From Asanoa siamensis (lineage in GTDB: Bacteria; Actinomycetota; Actinomycetes; Mycobacteriales; Micromonosporaceae), in assembly GCF_016862555.1 (NCBI RefSeq), contig NZ_BONE01000010.1:1-64000 (forward strand): a stretch of DNA of 64,000 bases. Reading direction: 5' to 3'. Made by a program: the position numbers and the translations under genes. Under the pieces are notes generated by a model. The model was not told where the DNA came from. It did not search any database and was given only the letters and a program-made list of their open reading frames with translations. Shown one piece after another: positions 15,531 through 24,921 of the stretch (positions within the stretch are counted from its first letter, which is position 1; each line of letters starts with the position of its first letter).

Positions 15531-16520
15531 ATGATCCGGATCGAGCTCGATGCCCCGACCCTCGAGCGCACCCGGATCGCGACCAGCCCCCTCTGGGAGA
15601 CCGTGGTCGGGCTCTATCTGCTCGCGCGCGACGAGGTGCCCTGGCCTTACACCGCCTGGGCCGCCCGCGCCCGGGAGGTCCTCCGGGACCTGCCCGATCT
15701 CGGGGCCTACCTGCGGATCCTGCCGCGCTCGCCCGACTTCCTGACCCCGATCCCGCCCTCGGCGGCGCCCACGATCGAGGAGGAGCTGCACGCGCTGTGC
15801 GCGACCCCGGCGAGCCTGGTCGAGGAGCAGGTCGCCGCCTACTACGGCGCCGACCCGCCCGACTGGATCCGGCCGTTCCGGGATGACCCGGAACGTGCCT
15901 TCTCGCGGGTCGCGGACGCTCTGGCCGCCTACTGGTCCGGCGCGATGGCGCCGCACTGGCCGGCGATGCGGGCCGCCCTCGACGAGGAGGTGCTGCACCG
16001 GGCCCGGGCCCTGGCCGCCGAGGGGCCCGACGCGCTGCTCGCCGACCTGCACCAGCGGGTGATCTGGGAGCGCCCGACGTTGACCCTGGTCAAACAGGTC
16101 GAGGAGTCGTTCGCGGCGGTCGACCAGCGGTTGCTGCTGATCCCGTTGATCTTCTCGCGCGGCACGCTGATGTGCTCGACCGACCATCCGGAGGTCATCG
16201 CCGTCTCCTACCAGGCGCGCGGGGCGGCGGTGCTGGCCGAGGGGCGGCCGCGGCCCCGTCCCGATCGGCTGGGGATCCTGCTGGGACGCGGGCGGGCCGC
16301 CGTACTCGACGCGCTCTCCCGGCCCGCGACCACCGCGGGCCTGGCGGCGACCCTGGGCCTCGCACCCAGCACGGTCTCGGAGCATCTGGCCGCGCTCACC
16401 GCGGCCGGGGTGGTCAACCGGCGCCGGGCCGGCCGGCGGGTGCTCTACTCCCTGGAGCCGGCGGGCACGGCCCTGCTCAACCTGCTCGCCGACGACTCGG
16501 CGCGCCAGCATTCGGCGTAA
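15531..16520 (+). CDS. Winged-helix (ArsR-like) regulator with DUF5937-type N-terminal domain
   Basis: 329 residues. The N-terminal two thirds (ATSPLWETVVGLYLLAR..., DLHQRVIWERPTLTLVKQVEES) is a DUF5937-type helical domain. The C-terminal about 75 residues form an ArsR winged helix (RAAVLDALSRPATTAGLAATLGL, PSTVSEHLAALTAAGVVNRRRAGRRVLYSL). Such proteins usually sense a small molecule and repress adjacent transporters. It lies 46 bp upstream of the ABC exporter operon in the same orientation, so it is probably its regulator. Confidence 0.82.
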   Translation: MIRIELDAPTLERTRIATSPLWETVVGLYLLARDEVPWPYTAWAARAREVLRDLPDLGAYLRILPRSPDFLTPIPPSAAPTIEEELHALCATPASLVEEQVAAYYGADPPDWIRPFRDDPERAFSRVADALAAYWSGAMAPHWPAMRAALDEEVLHRARALAAEGPDALLADLHQRVIWERPTLTLVKQVEESFAAVDQRLLLIPLIFSRGTLMCSTDHPEVIAVSYQARGAAVLAEGRPRPRPDRLGILLGRGRAAVLDALSRPATTAGLAATLGLAPSTVSEHLAALTAAGVVNRRRAGRRVLYSLEPAGTALLNLLADDSARQHSA

Positions 16521-16553
16521 GCCGAATTCGTTTCGTTGGGCGGCCGGCGGACC

Positions 16554-16559
16554 TAGCGT
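16554..16559 (+). promoter_or_regulatory. -10 box TAGCGT before the ABC operon
   Basis: TAGCGT ends 7 nt before the ATG at 16567, without a Shine-Dalgarno sequence, suggesting a leaderless operon mRNA. Confidence 0.45.
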
Positions 16560-16566
16560 CCCCGGC

Positions 16567-17565
16567 ATGGCTCTCGCGATCGAGGCGCGTGCTCTGCGCC
16601 GGACCTACCGCACCCGCACCGGGTGGCTCAACCCGCGCCGGGTGGAGATCGACGCCGTCCGGGGTGTCGACCTCGACGTCCGGCGGGGCGAGCTGTTCGG
16701 CCTGCTCGGCCCGAACGGCGCGGGCAAGACCACCACCATCAAGCTGCTCAACACCCTGCTCATCCCGACCGCCGGCAGCGCGCGGGTGTGCGGCTTCGAC
16801 GTGGTGACGCAGACCCGGGAGGTACGCAGGCGGATCGGGTACGTGTTCGGCGGCGACCGCGGCCTCTACGACCGGCTCTCGGCGCTGGACAACCTGCGCT
16901 ACTTCGCCGAGCTGTACGGCGTGCCGGCGGCCGCGCAGAAGCGGCGGATCGGCGAACTGCTGGAACTGGTCGGGCTCACGGGGCGGGAGCGCGACCGGGT
17001 CGAGGGCTACTCGCGCGGCATGCGGCAGCGGCTGCACATCGCCCGTGGGCTGCTGCACGAGCCCGAGGTGCTCTTCCTCGACGAGCCGTCGATCGGTGTC
17101 GACCCGGTCGCGGCCCGGGAGTTGCGCAGCACGGTCGCCGGCCTGGCCGCGACGGGGACGACCGTGCTGCTCACCACCCACTACATGGCCGAGGCCGAGG
17201 AGCTGTGCGACCGGATCGCGGTGATCGCCGGTGGCGAGATCCAGGCGCTGGGCACCGCCGACGAGCTCAAGCACTACGCGCAGGGCCGCCGGGTGCTGGA
17301 GGTGGAGGCCTTCGGCGTCACTGACGCGCAGGTGCAAGGCATAGCCGCGCTGCCGGGGGTACGGGCGGCCGGCGTCGAGGTGATCGGCGCCGGCCAGGTG
17401 CTCACCGTCGCGTCCGAGGCGGCCGTCGACGTGCAGTCGGACGTGCTCCGCGCGCTCGACGGGGTGCGGCTCGGCCGGGTCACCGCCCGCCAGCCCACCC
17501 TGGAGGACGCGTACGTCGCGATCGTCAACGGCGTCGACCGGCCCTCCGTGGCGGTGGCCGCGTGA
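16567..17565 (+). CDS. ABC transporter ATP-binding protein (DrrA/natA-like)
   Basis: 332 residues. Walker A GPNGAGKT, signature YSRGMRQRLHIAR, Walker B LFLDEPSIGVDP, switch His in LLTTHYMAEAEELCDRI. The long C-terminal region (VLEVEAFGV..., VARQPTLEDAYV-like end) is that of DrrA-type drug exporter ATPases. First gene of a three-gene exporter with the two permeases behind it; overlaps the next gene by 4 bp (GTGA). Confidence 0.92.
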   Translation: MALAIEARALRRTYRTRTGWLNPRRVEIDAVRGVDLDVRRGELFGLLGPNGAGKTTTIKLLNTLLIPTAGSARVCGFDVVTQTREVRRRIGYVFGGDRGLYDRLSALDNLRYFAELYGVPAAAQKRRIGELLELVGLTGRERDRVEGYSRGMRQRLHIARGLLHEPEVLFLDEPSIGVDPVAARELRSTVAGLAATGTTVLLTTHYMAEAEELCDRIAVIAGGEIQALGTADELKHYAQGRRVLEVEAFGVTDAQVQGIAALPGVRAAGVEVIGAGQVLTVASEAAVDVQSDVLRALDGVRLGRVTARQPTLEDAYVAIVNGVDRPSVAVAA

Positions 17566-18335
17566 GGCTCGTCCGGCTGGTCGCCCGCGGCACGCTGCTG
17601 CACGTCAAGCAGATGAGCCGGTCCCAGTTCGAGATCGCCACCGCGCTGTTCGTGCCGCTGGTCCAGGCGACGCTCGCCGTCTACCTGTTCCGGGCCGGCA
17701 GCGAGCCGCACAGGATGCTGGAGGCGGCCGTCGGCGCGGGGATGATGGCGGTCTGGACCTCCGTCCTCTTCGGATCCGGCGGGGCCATCCAGATGCAGCG
17801 CTGGCAGGGCACGCTGGAGATGCTGATGCTCTCGCCCCGGCCGCCGGCGCTGCTGATCTTCCCGATCACCCTGGCGACCGCCGTCACCGGCACGTACGCG
17901 ATGGTCGCGACCCTGCTCTGGGGTGGTCTCGTCTACCGCATCCCACTGGACATCGCGCACCCCCTGGCGTTCGTGGTCTCCGTGCCCGCGGCCATCCTCG
18001 GCCTGGGCATGTTCGGCCTGCTGCTCGCGTCGACGTTCGTGCTGGTGCCCAACGCCAACGCGGTCAACAACGCCCTTGAGTACCCGGTCTGGCTGGTCTC
18101 CGGGATGCTCGTGCCGATCACCGTGCTGCCGGGCTGGACCGGCCCGATCGGCGCGGCGCTGCCGACCACCTGGGCCGCCCGCGCGGTCCGCGAGTCGGTC
18201 ACCGGCGCCGGCCCGGTCTGGCCGTCGCTGGGGATCTGCCTCGCGATCAGCGCGGCGTGCCTGGTCGCCGGCGCCGCTGTCATGTCCTACGTGGAGCGTC
18301 GCGCCCGCGCGAACGCCACGCTCGCCCTCGCCTGA
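17562..18335 (+). CDS. ABC-2 type permease
   Basis: 257 residues with six hydrophobic segments and an ABC-2 membrane fold (QRWQGTLEMLMLSPRPPALLIFPI coupling region; NALEYPVWLVSGMLVPITVLPGW). Starts at GTG 17562 overlapping the ATPase stop, so it is translationally coupled. Probably forms a heterodimer with the following permease. Confidence 0.9.
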   Translation: MRLVRLVARGTLLHVKQMSRSQFEIATALFVPLVQATLAVYLFRAGSEPHRMLEAAVGAGMMAVWTSVLFGSGGAIQMQRWQGTLEMLMLSPRPPALLIFPITLATAVTGTYAMVATLLWGGLVYRIPLDIAHPLAFVVSVPAAILGLGMFGLLLASTFVLVPNANAVNNALEYPVWLVSGMLVPITVLPGWTGPIGAALPTTWAARAVRESVTGAGPVWPSLGICLAISAACLVAGAAVMSYVERRARANATLALA

Positions 18336-18350
18336 TTGGTTTCTCGCGTC

Positions 18351-19127
18351 ATGCGCCTGCTCGTCGTCGGGGGCGTCATCGCCTACCGCGCCCTGTTCAA
18401 CTGGGCCAGGCCGTCGATGTTCGTCGGCACCCTGCTGATCGGCCCGCTGTTCCAACTCTTGTTCTTCGCCTATCTCGGTCGGCAGCTCGGCGTCGCCGAC
18501 GACACCTTCTACATCGTCGGCAACGCGGTGCTCTCCGCGACGCTCGCGTGCGTGTTCGGCGGCACGATAGCGGTCTCCAACGAGCGCCGCTGGGGCACGC
18601 TGGGCCATGTGCTGCTCTCGCCGCGGCCGCGCACGCTCATCTTCCTGGGCCGGGCCATCCCGTACGCCGGGAACGGCCTGTTGATCGCGGTCTTCACGCT
18701 GACGGCCGGCTCGCTGCTGCTCGGCCTGCGGATCCCGGCGTCGGCCCTGCCGGGGCTGGTGCTGACGCTCGCGGTGGGTTCGCTGTCCTGCGCCTGTTTC
18801 GGCCTGACGCTGGGCGCGCTCGGGCTGCGGTTCCGCGACGTGTGGCTCATCTCCAACGTGTCACTGGCGCTGATGATGCTGCTCACCGGCGTCAACGTGC
18901 CGGCCGCGCACCTGCCGGAGTGGATGCGCGTGGTCGGCGGCGGGTTGCCGATCACCCACGCCGCGGAAGCCGCCCGCCGCCTCGTCGCCGGCGACAGCCT
19001 CGCCGCGGCCGGGCCCGCGCTGGTCAGGGAGGTAACGGTGGGTGTCGCCTACGCGGTGGTGGCGGCCGTACTCCTGAAGATCTTCGAAGCGGAGTCCCGC
19101 CGCCGCGCCTCACTGGACACCCTCTAG
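18351..19127 (+). CDS. ABC-2 type permease
   Basis: 258 residues from ATG 18351; a TTG at 18336 directly after the previous stop is an alternative. Six TM segments, conserved ERRWGTLGHVLLSPRP motif parallel to that of the preceding permease, indicating an ancestral duplication. Completes a DrrAB1B2-like exporter; substrate unknown. Confidence 0.88.
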   Translation: MRLLVVGGVIAYRALFNWARPSMFVGTLLIGPLFQLLFFAYLGRQLGVADDTFYIVGNAVLSATLACVFGGTIAVSNERRWGTLGHVLLSPRPRTLIFLGRAIPYAGNGLLIAVFTLTAGSLLLGLRIPASALPGLVLTLAVGSLSCACFGLTLGALGLRFRDVWLISNVSLALMMLLTGVNVPAAHLPEWMRVVGGGLPITHAAEAARRLVAGDSLAAAGPALVREVTVGVAYAVVAAVLLKIFEAESRRRASLDTL

Positions 19128-19152
19128 TAGGCGGATTTCGATCGGGGCGCGC

Positions 19153-19178
19153 GGAACGCGTTCGGGCGATTCTGCGTC
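19153..19178 (+). promoter_or_regulatory. ECF-type promoter of the sigma factor gene
   Basis: GGAAC (19153-19157), a 17-nt spacer, then CGTC (19175-19178) match the classical ECF -35/-10 pair. Transcription would start about at the ATG at 19188, suggesting an autoregulated leaderless mRNA. Confidence 0.55.
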
Positions 19179-19187
19179 TTGGAGGGC

Positions 19188-19787
19188 ATGCGGACATCGT
19201 CGGTAGCCCGGGGCAGGTCGACCGCCCAGCGCCCGGAGGGGACCGACCCGCCGTCGCCCGGTCCGTCGGTCGGGCGACCCTCGGTCGAGGCCGAGTTCAC
19301 CTCGTTCGTGACGGCCAACTACGGCCGGTTGCTGCACGTCGCCGATCTGATCATCGGTGACGCCGGGCGGGCCGAGGAGTTGCTGCAGACCGTCCTCACC
19401 CGCACGTACCTGCGCTGGTCCAAGGTCAGGCAGGACAACCCCCTGGGGTACGTGCGAGCGGGGCTCGTCAACGCCCGTACCGACTGGCTGCGGCGTGGTC
19501 TCGGGCGGGAGCAACCGACGGCGACGCTGCCCGGCACCGCCCTCGCCGCCGATCACGCCGAGGAGGTGGTCGGGCGCGACGCCGTGCAGCGGGCGCTCGC
19601 GGTGTTGACCGCCCGCGAACGGGCGGTGATCGTCCTGCGCTTCTACGAGGACCTGAGCGAGGCGGAGATCGCGCGCACCCTGGACATCGCCGCCGGCACG
19701 GTCAAGAGCGCCTGCGCGCGGGCCCTGGTCAAACTGCGCGTCGCACCGGATCTCGCGGACCAGTCATACGGAGGGGAACGGCCGTGA
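19188..19787 (+). CDS. SigE-family RNA polymerase sigma factor (ECF)
   Basis: 199 residues from ATG 19188. Region 2 (FTSFVTANYGRLLHVADLIIGDAGRAEELLQTVL) and region 4 (LTARERAVIVLRFYEDLSEAEIARTLDIAAGTVKS) identify the actinobacterial SigE-family ECF group. It redirects RNA polymerase to a small regulon in response to an unknown signal. The partner gene overlaps it by 4 bp. The promoter in front of it looks like its own target. Confidence 0.9.
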   Translation: MRTSSVARGRSTAQRPEGTDPPSPGPSVGRPSVEAEFTSFVTANYGRLLHVADLIIGDAGRAEELLQTVLTRTYLRWSKVRQDNPLGYVRAGLVNARTDWLRRGLGREQPTATLPGTALAADHAEEVVGRDAVQRALAVLTARERAVIVLRFYEDLSEAEIARTLDIAAGTVKSACARALVKLRVAPDLADQSYGGERP

Positions 19788-20902
19788 ACACCATCGAGGA
19801 TCTGCGGGCCGCGCTCGACTACGCCGCCGCGCCGGCGAGGCCGGACACGGCGGCCATCATCGCCCGCGGGCGCCGCCGGCGGTTTCGGCGCCGGGCGGCG
19901 GTGGGCGGCGGGATCGTCGCGGTCGTCACGGCGGTCGTGGCCGTCAACCCGTGGACGGTCGACACCGCGGACGTGCCCCCGCTGCACGGTTCCGCGCCGA
20001 CAGGAGTGCTGGTCGCGGCGTTGACGGCGCAGCCGTACGAGGCGCCCGAGCGCTTCGACCCCCTGACGCGCACGCTGCACATCGGGTGGGTCCCGGACGG
20101 CCTGACCGACGAGCAGGCCGTGATCGAACCGACCGCGCAGACCTTCGGCGGTTTCGACGAGGAGTGGGAGGACGGCGGGAAGGACTTCGGCCTGGTCGTG
20201 AAGGTGCTCGCGAAGGGCCAGCCGGTCTCGGCTCTGGCCGGCGGCGCGCTGGGCATGCCGACGGACCCGGTGGAACGGCCGACCGACGCCGTCAACGGCC
20301 GGCCCGCGGTCTGCCTGAGCGACCCGGCGGTGTCGGGCTCGTGCGGCGCGCTCCGCTGGGAGTACGCGCCCGAGGCGTGGGCCCGGGTCTCGTACGCCGG
20401 GAGCCGCGGCCACACCCCCGCGGCGGCCGCGGCCGTCGTCCGCAGGGTGGCGGAGTCGGTGCGGCTGACGGCCGCCGAGCCTGTCCGGCTGCCGTTCACG
20501 CTCACCGGCCCGACCGCGGACCTCCACGCGGCCAGCACGCTGGTCCGGATCACGAAGCCCGGCCGGCCGGGCCGCGACGGCGAGCGGTGGAGCGCCCAGA
20601 TCATCCTCGTCGACGACCCGGCGGAGGCGGACGGGAGCTACGGAGAGGCGCGCCAACTGGTGATCGGCGTCCGCAGGACCACGGACCCGTCGGGCCGCAC
20701 CTCGCGCGACGCCGCTCCGAACACCATGGTGGACGACCACGAGGCCCGGCACTCCGGCGCGGCACTGGTGGTGTGGAACGTGTCGGGCACCCGGGTGTTC
20801 ACCGAGTACCAGAACTGGAACGCCGACCCGACCTCGGCGTACGCGGACCTGCGCGTGCTCGCCGACCCCGCCGATCCGGCCGGGTGGCGCACGGTTCGCT
20901 GA
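19784..20902 (+). CDS. Single-pass membrane protein coupled to the sigma factor (putative anti-sigma/sensor)
   Basis: 372 residues. A short cytoplasmic part (residues 1-37, very basic RGRRRRFRRR), one TM helix at about 39-58 and a large extracytoplasmic domain without recognisable motifs. GTG start overlaps the sigma factor stop (GTGA). Position and topology fit the membrane partner of SigE-family sigma factors; no ZAS-type zinc motif is present, so its mode of action is open. Confidence 0.75.
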   Translation: MNTIEDLRAALDYAAAPARPDTAAIIARGRRRRFRRRAAVGGGIVAVVTAVVAVNPWTVDTADVPPLHGSAPTGVLVAALTAQPYEAPERFDPLTRTLHIGWVPDGLTDEQAVIEPTAQTFGGFDEEWEDGGKDFGLVVKVLAKGQPVSALAGGALGMPTDPVERPTDAVNGRPAVCLSDPAVSGSCGALRWEYAPEAWARVSYAGSRGHTPAAAAAVVRRVAESVRLTAAEPVRLPFTLTGPTADLHAASTLVRITKPGRPGRDGERWSAQIILVDDPAEADGSYGEARQLVIGVRRTTDPSGRTSRDAAPNTMVDDHEARHSGAALVVWNVSGTRVFTEYQNWNADPTSAYADLRVLADPADPAGWRTVR

Positions 20903-20956
20903 CCGCCGGGCGGCACGGGACCTCGTTCACGATCATGTTCTGGTACACCTGCGGGC

Positions 20957-21712
20957 ATGACAGCAGCGCTCGAGATCGATGGGCTGACCAAACGGTTCGG
21001 CGACACGCTCGCCGTCGACGCGATCGATCTGGTCGTGCCGCAGGGGTCCTTCTACGGCCTCGTCGGACAGAACGGTGCCGGCAAGACGACCACCCTGTCG
21101 ATGGCGGTCGGGCTGCTGCGGCCCGACGACGGTCACGCACGGATCTTCGGTGCCGACGTGTGGTCGGCGCCCGACGACGCGAAGGCGCTGGTGGGCGTGC
21201 TGCCCGACGGGCTGGCGATGCCGGAGCGGCTGACCGGCCGTGAGGTGCTCACCTATCTCGGCCTGCTGCGCGGGCTGCCGCGCGACGTGGTGACGGCGCG
21301 GGCCGACGAGTTGCTGGCGGTGCTCGAACTGGACAGTGCCCCGCGGACCCTGGTGATCGAGTACTCGACGGGCATGCGCAAGAAGATCGGGTTGGCAACG
21401 GCGTTGCTGCACGCGCCGCGGCTGCTGGTGCTCGACGAGCCGTTCGAGGCCGTCGACCCCGTGTCCGCGGCCACCATCAAGACGATCCTGCGCGGCTTCG
21501 TCGTCGGTGGTGGCTCGATCGTGCTGTCCAGCCACGTGATGGCGCTGGTGGAGCAACTCTGCGACCACGTTGCGGTGATCGACGGCGGGCGGGTGGCGGC
21601 GGCGGGCCCGCTCGACGAGGTGCGCGGTGGGCGTTCGCTCGAGGACACGTTCGTCGCCCTGGTCGGCGACGAGGACGGCGGGGTCAAGGAGCTGTCGTGG
21701 CTGTCGCGCTGA
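20957..21712 (+). CDS. ABC transporter ATP-binding protein
   Basis: 251 residues. Walker A GQNGAGKT, signature YSTGMRKKIGLATALLHAP, Walker B LLVLDEPFEAVDP, and H-switch in VLSSHVMALVEQL. Paired with the large permease overlapping its 3' end by 16 bp. The STGMRKK signature is common in ABC-2 exporters of actinobacteria. Confidence 0.92.
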   Translation: MTAALEIDGLTKRFGDTLAVDAIDLVVPQGSFYGLVGQNGAGKTTTLSMAVGLLRPDDGHARIFGADVWSAPDDAKALVGVLPDGLAMPERLTGREVLTYLGLLRGLPRDVVTARADELLAVLELDSAPRTLVIEYSTGMRKKIGLATALLHAPRLLVLDEPFEAVDPVSAATIKTILRGFVVGGGSIVLSSHVMALVEQLCDHVAVIDGGRVAAAGPLDEVRGGRSLEDTFVALVGDEDGGVKELSWLSR

Positions 21713-23442
21713 CGATGGCCGCGATGAAGGTCGCGGCGTTGCGGCACGCGCTGCGCGGGCAACGCGCGCAGACCGCCGTCACGGGGGCGGTGCTCGGTGC
21801 CGTGCTCGCGGGCGGCACGCTCTACCTGGCGTTCGGCGACCTCGACCTGCTGGCGGCGGCGTACGCGGTGTGGTTGCTCGGTTGGCTGTTGGGTCCCGTC
21901 TTCATGGGCGGCGGCGACGAGACGCTGCGGCCGGAATACTTCGCCCTGCTCGGGCTGCCGGCGCGCACGATGGCCTTCGGCCTGCTGGTGGCCGCGTTCG
22001 TGGGGCTGGCGCCGCTGATCAGCCTGGTGGCGCTGGTGGGGCTGGTGATCGCCGGTGTGCGGCTCGGTGTCGGCAACGCGTTGGTGGCCGTGCCGGCGCT
22101 CGTCCTGCAACTCGCGGTGTTCGTGCTGCTGTCCAAAGTGGGCGTCGCGCTGGTGGGCCTGGCCCTGCGGTCCCGGCTCGGCGCGATCGCCACAGGGGTG
22201 GTCAACGGGGCGATCCTGGCCGGGCTCGGGCAGATCTGGGTGGTGTTCTGGGCGCTGGGGCAGACCGGCATCCCGTCGGTGGTGTGGTATCTGCCGTCGG
22301 GCTGGGGGCTGCTCGCCGTCCGTGGCACGTGGTGGGCGTTGCCGGCGCTGGCCGGGCTGGTGCTGGTGCTGCTGGCCGCGTGGGCCGGGTTGCTGTCGTG
22401 GCGGGTCGGTGCTACACGGGTGTCCTTCGCCGGCCGGCGCCGGCCCATCACCGCCGCCTCGTCTTCGGGAGCGGTCGTGGCCAAGGAGCTGCGGGCCTGG
22501 TCGCGGGACCTGGTGCGGAACTACCAGGTGACGTTCGCGTTGGCGTACGGCGTCTGCTTCGCGGCGAGCCCGCTGCTGCTCTCGTGGGACGGCATGCTGC
22601 CGTACGCGGGCCCGATCTTCCTCGTGATGGCGGCGGCGATGTCGGCCAACGTCTACGGCACGGACGGCACGGCCCTGTGGCTGAACCTGCTGACACCGGG
22701 CGGGTCCGACGTACGCGGCCGGCAGTGGGCCTGGCTGGTGGTGCACGCGCCGCCGGCCGTGGTGGTGACGCTGGTCTGCACGGCGGTCGCGGGCGGCCCG
22801 TGGCCGATGGTCCTGTCGCTGCTGCCCGCGTTGCTCGGCGGGGCGGTGGGCCTGGTCCCGCTGATCTCCGTGTACGGCCTGGTGCCGGGCACCGACCCGC
22901 ACCGGCGGGCGAACAACCCGCTGCGCACCAGCGAGGACGACGGGGGCCTGACGGGTCAGGCCTACGCGGCGCTGGCGCTGGTCGCGGCGACGGCCGTGCC
23001 GGCGGCGTTGGCGGCGCACTGGTTCGGCTGGGCCGGTCCGGTGATCGGTGTGCTGACGGGTCTGTCGTGTTACCGGGGCTTCGGCGCGCTGGCGGCGCGG
23101 CGGTTGCGGACGCACGGCGTGGAGCTGCTGCAGGAGATGCGCACGGGCCGCAGAGCCGCGGGTTCACGCTCGGTGCGGACGCGCTTCGCGGCCCTGCCGG
23201 CGGGCCGTCAGGCGGTGGCCTGGGTCTGCTTCGGCCTGGGCGCCATCCCGCTGATCCCCCAGGGCGTCCTGGCGGCGGTGTTCGTGTCGCGGAACATGCT
23301 GCGGCACAGCTGGTTCGTGGCCACGTACATGTCGCCCGGGCTGCGCTACCCGGTGGCGATCGCCTTCATGGTGCTGGGCGCGACCATGTACGCGGTCGGC
23401 ACGTGGCTGGTGCGCCCGACCTCCGCGAAGGTCGCGGGATAG
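21697..23442 (+). CDS. Large ABC exporter permease
   Basis: 581 residues with about 12-14 hydrophobic segments arranged as two related halves. Start GTG 21697 has AAGGAG (21686-21691) 5 nt upstream, inside the ATPase gene; an ATG at 21724 is less well supported. No soluble domain. Substrate unknown. Confidence 0.85.
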   Translation: MAVALTMAAMKVAALRHALRGQRAQTAVTGAVLGAVLAGGTLYLAFGDLDLLAAAYAVWLLGWLLGPVFMGGGDETLRPEYFALLGLPARTMAFGLLVAAFVGLAPLISLVALVGLVIAGVRLGVGNALVAVPALVLQLAVFVLLSKVGVALVGLALRSRLGAIATGVVNGAILAGLGQIWVVFWALGQTGIPSVVWYLPSGWGLLAVRGTWWALPALAGLVLVLLAAWAGLLSWRVGATRVSFAGRRRPITAASSSGAVVAKELRAWSRDLVRNYQVTFALAYGVCFAASPLLLSWDGMLPYAGPIFLVMAAAMSANVYGTDGTALWLNLLTPGGSDVRGRQWAWLVVHAPPAVVVTLVCTAVAGGPWPMVLSLLPALLGGAVGLVPLISVYGLVPGTDPHRRANNPLRTSEDDGGLTGQAYAALALVAATAVPAALAAHWFGWAGPVIGVLTGLSCYRGFGALAARRLRTHGVELLQEMRTGRRAAGSRSVRTRFAALPAGRQAVAWVCFGLGAIPLIPQGVLAAVFVSRNMLRHSWFVATYMSPGLRYPVAIAFMVLGATMYAVGTWLVRPTSAKVAG

Positions 23443-23499
23443 GTGTCGAGCGCGTGCCCGGTCACCGTTGTCGCCAACGGTGACCGGACCGCGGCCGGG

Positions 23500-24735
23500 T
23501 CAGCGGTGCGCCGACGCGCCGCCCGGGGTCGGCTGGACCCGTTCGATGCGGACGCGGTTGAGCCAGCCCGGCAGGTCGCTGAGCGTGTACAGCTCGCCCT
23601 GCACGTCCGTGGCGATCGCGGTCGGCTGGGTGGGGAAGTAGCCGATCGTCGCGGACTCGTAGCCGCCCGCCGGCCGGGGGCGCACCGCGAACACCCGGGT
23701 CGAGCAGTAGTCGGCCGCGATGTAGGTGCCCCATGCCTCGGGGGTACGGGAGCCGCGGTACACCACGCCGCCGGTCACGGAGCAGTTGTCGTTGTAATGG
23801 TCGTACTCGAAGACCGGGTCGGTGTATCTTCCGCCCGCCCGGCACTGCTGCGGGTCGAACACCGGGGTGCCCTCACGGCAGGACCAGCCGAGGTTCGCCC
23901 CGCCCTGCCACGGGCGGATGTGGTTGATCTCCTCGACCAGGCCCTGGCCGACGTCGCCGATCCAGAGCGAGCCGTCGAGCGGGTCGACGGAGAACCGCCA
24001 CGGGTTGCGCAGCCCGTAGAGCCAGATCTCCGGTCGTGCGCCGGGCGTGCGGACGAACGGGTTGTCGGAGGGTACGCAGTAGGGCTTCGCGCCGCAGGTG
24101 CGGTTGACGTTGATCCGCACGATCTTGCCCAGCAGCGTGCCGAGGTCCTGCCCGGCCTTGAACGGGTCGTTCGCGTGGCCGCCGTCGCCGAGGGACCAGT
24201 AGAGGTAGCCGTCGCGACCGAACGCCACCTGACCGCCGTTGTGGTTGCCGTACTCGGCGTGCGCCTGGGTGAGCAGCACCTGCAACCGCCCGGGAGCGCC
24301 GAGGGGCACCCGCGCCAGGGTCAACGTGCCGGCCGGCAGGCTGGTGTAGGCGACGTAGAGCATCCCGGTCCGCGCGAAGGTGGGCGCGGGCGTGATGCCG
24401 AGCAGGCCGCGCTCGTTGTCGGACGTGTCGACGCGCGCGGACAGGTCCAGCACCGGCTCGGCCGCGAGGCCGGTGTCGGGATGGTAGGCGCGCACGGTGC
24501 CGTGCTTCTCCGCGATCAGCATCCGGCCGTCGGGCAGCGAGGTGATCGCGATCGGCCGCTGCAGACCGAAAGCGACCTGCTCGGATACGACGGTCAGCTG
24601 CGTCAGTGGCACGGCGCGGGTGTGGGCCGCGCCGGCCGCGGTCGGGCCGGCCACGGACGCGGAGGGCAGCAGGAGCGCGGACAGGGCCAGAACGAAGGCC
24701 AACAGCGTGGCCAGGCGGTAACGCCGTCGCGACAT
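23500..24735 (-). CDS. Secreted PQQ-dependent sugar dehydrogenase (glucose/sorbosone dehydrogenase family)
   Basis: 411 residues. Signal peptide (RRRYRLATLLAFVLALSALLLP) followed by a six-bladed beta-propeller of the GSDH family: LQRPIAITSLPDGRMLIAEKHG, DNERGLLGI, EYGNHNGGQVAFGRDGYLYWSLGDGG, GKIVRINVN, ELYTLSDLPGW. Family members oxidise aldoses at the cell surface with PQQ. Cofactor supply is not visible in this window. A CebR-like operator (24772-24787) stands 37 bp upstream of the start, linking it to cellulose/cellobiose-type regulation. Confidence 0.87.
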   Translation of the reverse strand: MSRRRYRLATLLAFVLALSALLLPSASVAGPTAAGAAHTRAVPLTQLTVVSEQVAFGLQRPIAITSLPDGRMLIAEKHGTVRAYHPDTGLAAEPVLDLSARVDTSDNERGLLGITPAPTFARTGMLYVAYTSLPAGTLTLARVPLGAPGRLQVLLTQAHAEYGNHNGGQVAFGRDGYLYWSLGDGGHANDPFKAGQDLGTLLGKIVRINVNRTCGAKPYCVPSDNPFVRTPGARPEIWLYGLRNPWRFSVDPLDGSLWIGDVGQGLVEEINHIRPWQGGANLGWSCREGTPVFDPQQCRAGGRYTDPVFEYDHYNDNCSVTGGVVYRGSRTPEAWGTYIAADYCSTRVFAVRPRPAGGYESATIGYFPTQPTAIATDVQGELYTLSDLPGWLNRVRIERVQPTPGGASAHR

Positions 24736-24771
24736 CTTTCAGCTCCTCGATGCGGAGGTGGGGGAACGGGT

Positions 24772-24787
24772 GTGGGAGCGTTCCCAC
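24772..24787. promoter_or_regulatory. CebR/LacI-family operator
   Basis: GTGGGAGCGTTCCCAC; the inner 14 bp differ at one base from the known Streptomyces CebR site TGGGAGCGCTCCCA. It lies between the divergent dehydrogenase and LPxTG protein genes, closer to the former. Confidence 0.65.
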
Positions 24788-24921
24788 AATACATCGATCT
24801 CTGGCAATGTCCAGCATGGCGGCGGTGCGGGTGTTGTCCATAGTGGAGGATCTTCTTGCTTCTTTGGCCGCCGCCGGTAATATCTCCATGCTTTGATCTT
24901 CAACGGGGAGGAAAGACCCAC

